A stretch of DNA of 64,000 nucleotides, taken from Antennarius striatus (lineage: Eukaryota > Chordata > Actinopteri > Lophiiformes > Antennariidae). The translations under genes and the position numbers were made by a program. Within the stretch, counting starts at the first letter, position 1, and the number at the start of each line of letters is the position of its first letter. The stretch covers positions 19,928,001 to 19,992,000 of the forward strand of contig NC_090793.1 in the NCBI RefSeq assembly GCF_040054535.1, read 5' to 3'. Below the pieces are notes generated by a model. It was not told the origin of the DNA and did no database searches. It saw only the letters and a program-made list of their open reading frames with translations. Shown here one piece after another: positions 53,481-64,000 of this stretch.

Positions 53481-53523
53481 TGGAGGGCCACATTTGGCCC
53501 CCGGGCCTTGACTTTTACACATG
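53481..53523. mobile_element. Terminal fragment of a hAT-like element
   Basis: 'ggagggccacatttggcccc' followed by 'gggccttgacttttacacat' is the terminal 40 bases of the same family, a second insertion or remnant 160 bases after the preceding one. Confidence 0.7.
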
Positions 53524-54042
53524 ATGCTCTAATCGATCCTGGGCATCAGGCTCCGGCGACCTCGAGTCGTAAACAACCAAAAAAACAGAGTCATGAGGGG
53601 AAAGACAGGAATCTGCTGACCCGCTCCGCCTCAGCCCGAATCTTTTCATCACATTTCCCAGTTTTAATAAAAGTTCAACATATTTCTCGGCTATCTCGGG
53701 GAAATAACGACGCACCCTCGCCGTCCTCTCCTCCTCGTTCTGAAGGTTCTCCTCGTGTCGCTGGAGATGCTCTGCAGATAAACGCCGGAACTCATATCCT
53801 CTCCCTTCCTCTGCTATCTGCTCCCACATCACCAGGCAGCCAATGGCGGGCGAGGATGGAGCGGGGAGCGCTAACCGCCTCCGACGCCACGCAAAAACAC
53901 CAGAGACGCGCTCTAAATCACGCTCTGACAACACGACCCGCTCTCCCTCTCCCTCTCTCTCCGCTGCATCCAGATGAGGCCTCAATGAAACAACGGCGTG
54001 TCGTCTGCGTACGTAGATACGCATGCTAACAAACGCAGGCAT
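53515..54042 (-). CDS. Unassigned 175-codon ORF, coding status doubtful
   Basis: Not recognised. The minus-strand frame is rich in charged residues and contains a helical, coiled-coil-like stretch (EFRRLSAEHLQRHEENLQNE, then YFPEIAEKYVELLLKLGNVM). The stop codon lies inside the terminal fragment of a hAT-like element, so at least the C-terminus would be transposon-derived. A 183-codon frame is open on the plus strand over the same bases (53478-54029), which weakens the case, as CpG-rich DNA opens frames by chance. The minus frame looks more protein-like. It could be an exon of an unknown gene, a TE-derived protein, or noise. Confidence 0.2.
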   Translation of the reverse strand: MPAFVSMRIYVRRRHAVVSLRPHLDAAEREGEGERVVLSERDLERVSGVFAWRRRRLALPAPSSPAIGCLVMWEQIAEEGRGYEFRRLSAEHLQRHEENLQNEEERTARVRRYFPEIAEKYVELLLKLGNVMKRFGLRRSGSADSCLSPHDSVFLVVYDSRSPEPDAQDRLEHHV

Positions 54043-55005
54043 GCGCAGACGCTGGCGTCGTCACCCCCCCTCCCCCCTCCCCATGACGCATTAAAAAGCT
54101 CATTAGCAACCTAATTAAACACATTCCTCTCTTTTAGCTTCTCCTCCATCTCCCTTATTACTCACACTCCATCACCTCCTGCTTTTCCACCTCAGCAGCT
54201 CGGGCTGCCGTCGCTCCTATCACCTAGATTCCAGCATCCAGCCAAGTATCGGAGGACGGGGGGGGGGGTGGATTAAAGCGAGGTCAGCCATTACATTTAC
54301 ACACACAATTAGCTTCACTGAGCCCAAATCCTGGCATCAGAGTTGCTCTTGGGGATGGGTGTTGGAGGGGAAGTGTGAGCCAAGGAGCTGGCCCCGGACC
54401 CAGATACTGTATGCATGAATTCTGCCTTTTGTGCCTGTCGGAAACAAAAAAAAAGGAAACCGTTGCCGAGTCGCCGAGTCGAGGATGTGCACTTGATTCA
54501 TTATACATCACTACTGAGCCAGGGATCTGGCATCTAAAGCAACCTTAATCATACTGTTGACTGGATGCCAAGGCAACAAAATTCAGAACAAACACAATCA
54601 GCCAGAAAAGGATGGAGCCGCCGCTCTCCGAATGGAGTCGAGAAACAACTTGTCGACACGCGGGAGGCTACCTATGAATAAGTCAACTTCTACGCTTCCA
54701 AAGGAAGAACTGGAAGGAGTCCGGCTGGCAGTTTTAAACCCCCTCAGCTCAAAGGCAAATCCAATCCGAAGCGTGAAACAAAGCAAACCCCGCCAGCCGG
54801 AGTTTGTGTCCTGTGACGTCTGGTTCCAGCAGCCCAGAGGCGACACGGCGTGAAGCTCGTCTCCGGACCAGGAGGAGCCTTCATCCCGAGAAGAGCACCA
54901 CCCGCTTCTGCCGCTATCACAGAAACCTTCAAAAGCATTCCGAGTCCGAGTGAAACAAGCAGAATTCATTTCATCTCCACAATAAACTGCTGCACCAGCT
55001 GGTGA

Positions 55006-55006
<1 letters not shown>
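54043..55006. other. Non-coding interval
   Basis: No gene recognised between the unassigned ORF and the microsatellite next to EPHB3. A minus-strand frame running from 55326 to 54598 is only the continuation of other frames through the TG tract. Confidence 0.4.

Positions 55007-55096
<90 letters not shown>
55007..55096. repeat. (GT)n microsatellite after the last visible EPHB3 exon
   Basis: About 45 GT units, 17 bases downstream of an EPHB3 donor; CA on the EPHB3 sense strand. Confidence 0.97.
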
Positions 55097-55097
<1 letters not shown>

Positions 55098-55113
55098 CCA
55101 TCGCTGCCCTCAC

Positions 55114-63947
<8,834 letters not shown>

Positions 63948-64000
63948 CTTCAGTGGAAACAGGAAGTAGCGTTAGAACGTCTTCCTTCCGCCCAGCTTCC

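Overview
This is a stretch of vertebrate genomic DNA, almost certainly from a teleost fish with a fairly compact genome. It has interrupted genes with GT-AG introns, very long (CA)n/(TG)n microsatellites, and fish-type interspersed repeats. PIK3CA, with 20 coding exons, fits in about 6.7 kb, which suggests a percomorph with small introns; a pufferfish-like species is possible, but the species cannot be read from the window.

Five protein genes can be reconstructed exon by exon. (1) KCNMB2 (+, 4160-6024), 4 coding exons, 236 aa, a BK-channel beta subunit with an inactivation-ball type N-terminus. (2) PIK3CA (+, 9353-16015), 20 coding exons that sum to exactly 1068 codons plus stop, the length of human p110-alpha. 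(3) KCNMB3 (-, 20638-18479), 4 coding exons, 276 aa, convergent with PIK3CA. (4) An MFSD8-like (CLN7 family) major facilitator gene (+, 22553-29972), 11 coding exons, 481 aa. (5) The 3' two thirds of EPHB3 (-, 63947-55114): second FN3 repeat, transmembrane segment, juxtamembrane region and tyrosine kinase domain. Its 5' exons lie beyond the right edge, and its SAM-domain exons were not found. The order and orientation KCNMB2(+) PIK3CA(+) KCNMB3(-) match human 3q26, except that ZMAT3 is not seen between KCNMB2 and PIK3CA.

Layout: 1-4.1 kb upstream of KCNMB2, with repeats; 4.2-6.0 kb KCNMB2; 7.3-7.8 kb hAT-like element; 7.9-9.3 kb CpG-rich PIK3CA promoter and 5' UTR; 9.4-17.8 kb PIK3CA and 3' UTR; 17.9-18.4 kb hAT-like element; 18.5-20.6 kb KCNMB3; 22.6-30.1 kb MFSD8-like; 30-55 kb a gene-poor interval of repeats, transposon relics and unassigned unique sequence; 55.1-64 kb EPHB3.

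KCNMB2 and KCNMB3 both act on BK (KCNMA1) channels. PIK3CA is a receptor-coupled lipid kinase and EPHB3 an ephrin-B receptor. Nothing suggests they act as one system; the linkage is ancient chromosomal neighbourhood. The most notable non-genic signals are: a family of short hAT-like elements, two with perfect 8-bp target duplications; a 64-bp minisatellite grown inside one of them and reaching the KCNMB2 exon-4 acceptor; (TG)n tracts on the sense strand pressed against several splice sites; a nested inverted/direct repeat at 45.0-45.5 kb; Tigger/pogo-type relics; and a small unassigned transmembrane ORF at 33.9-34.1 kb.
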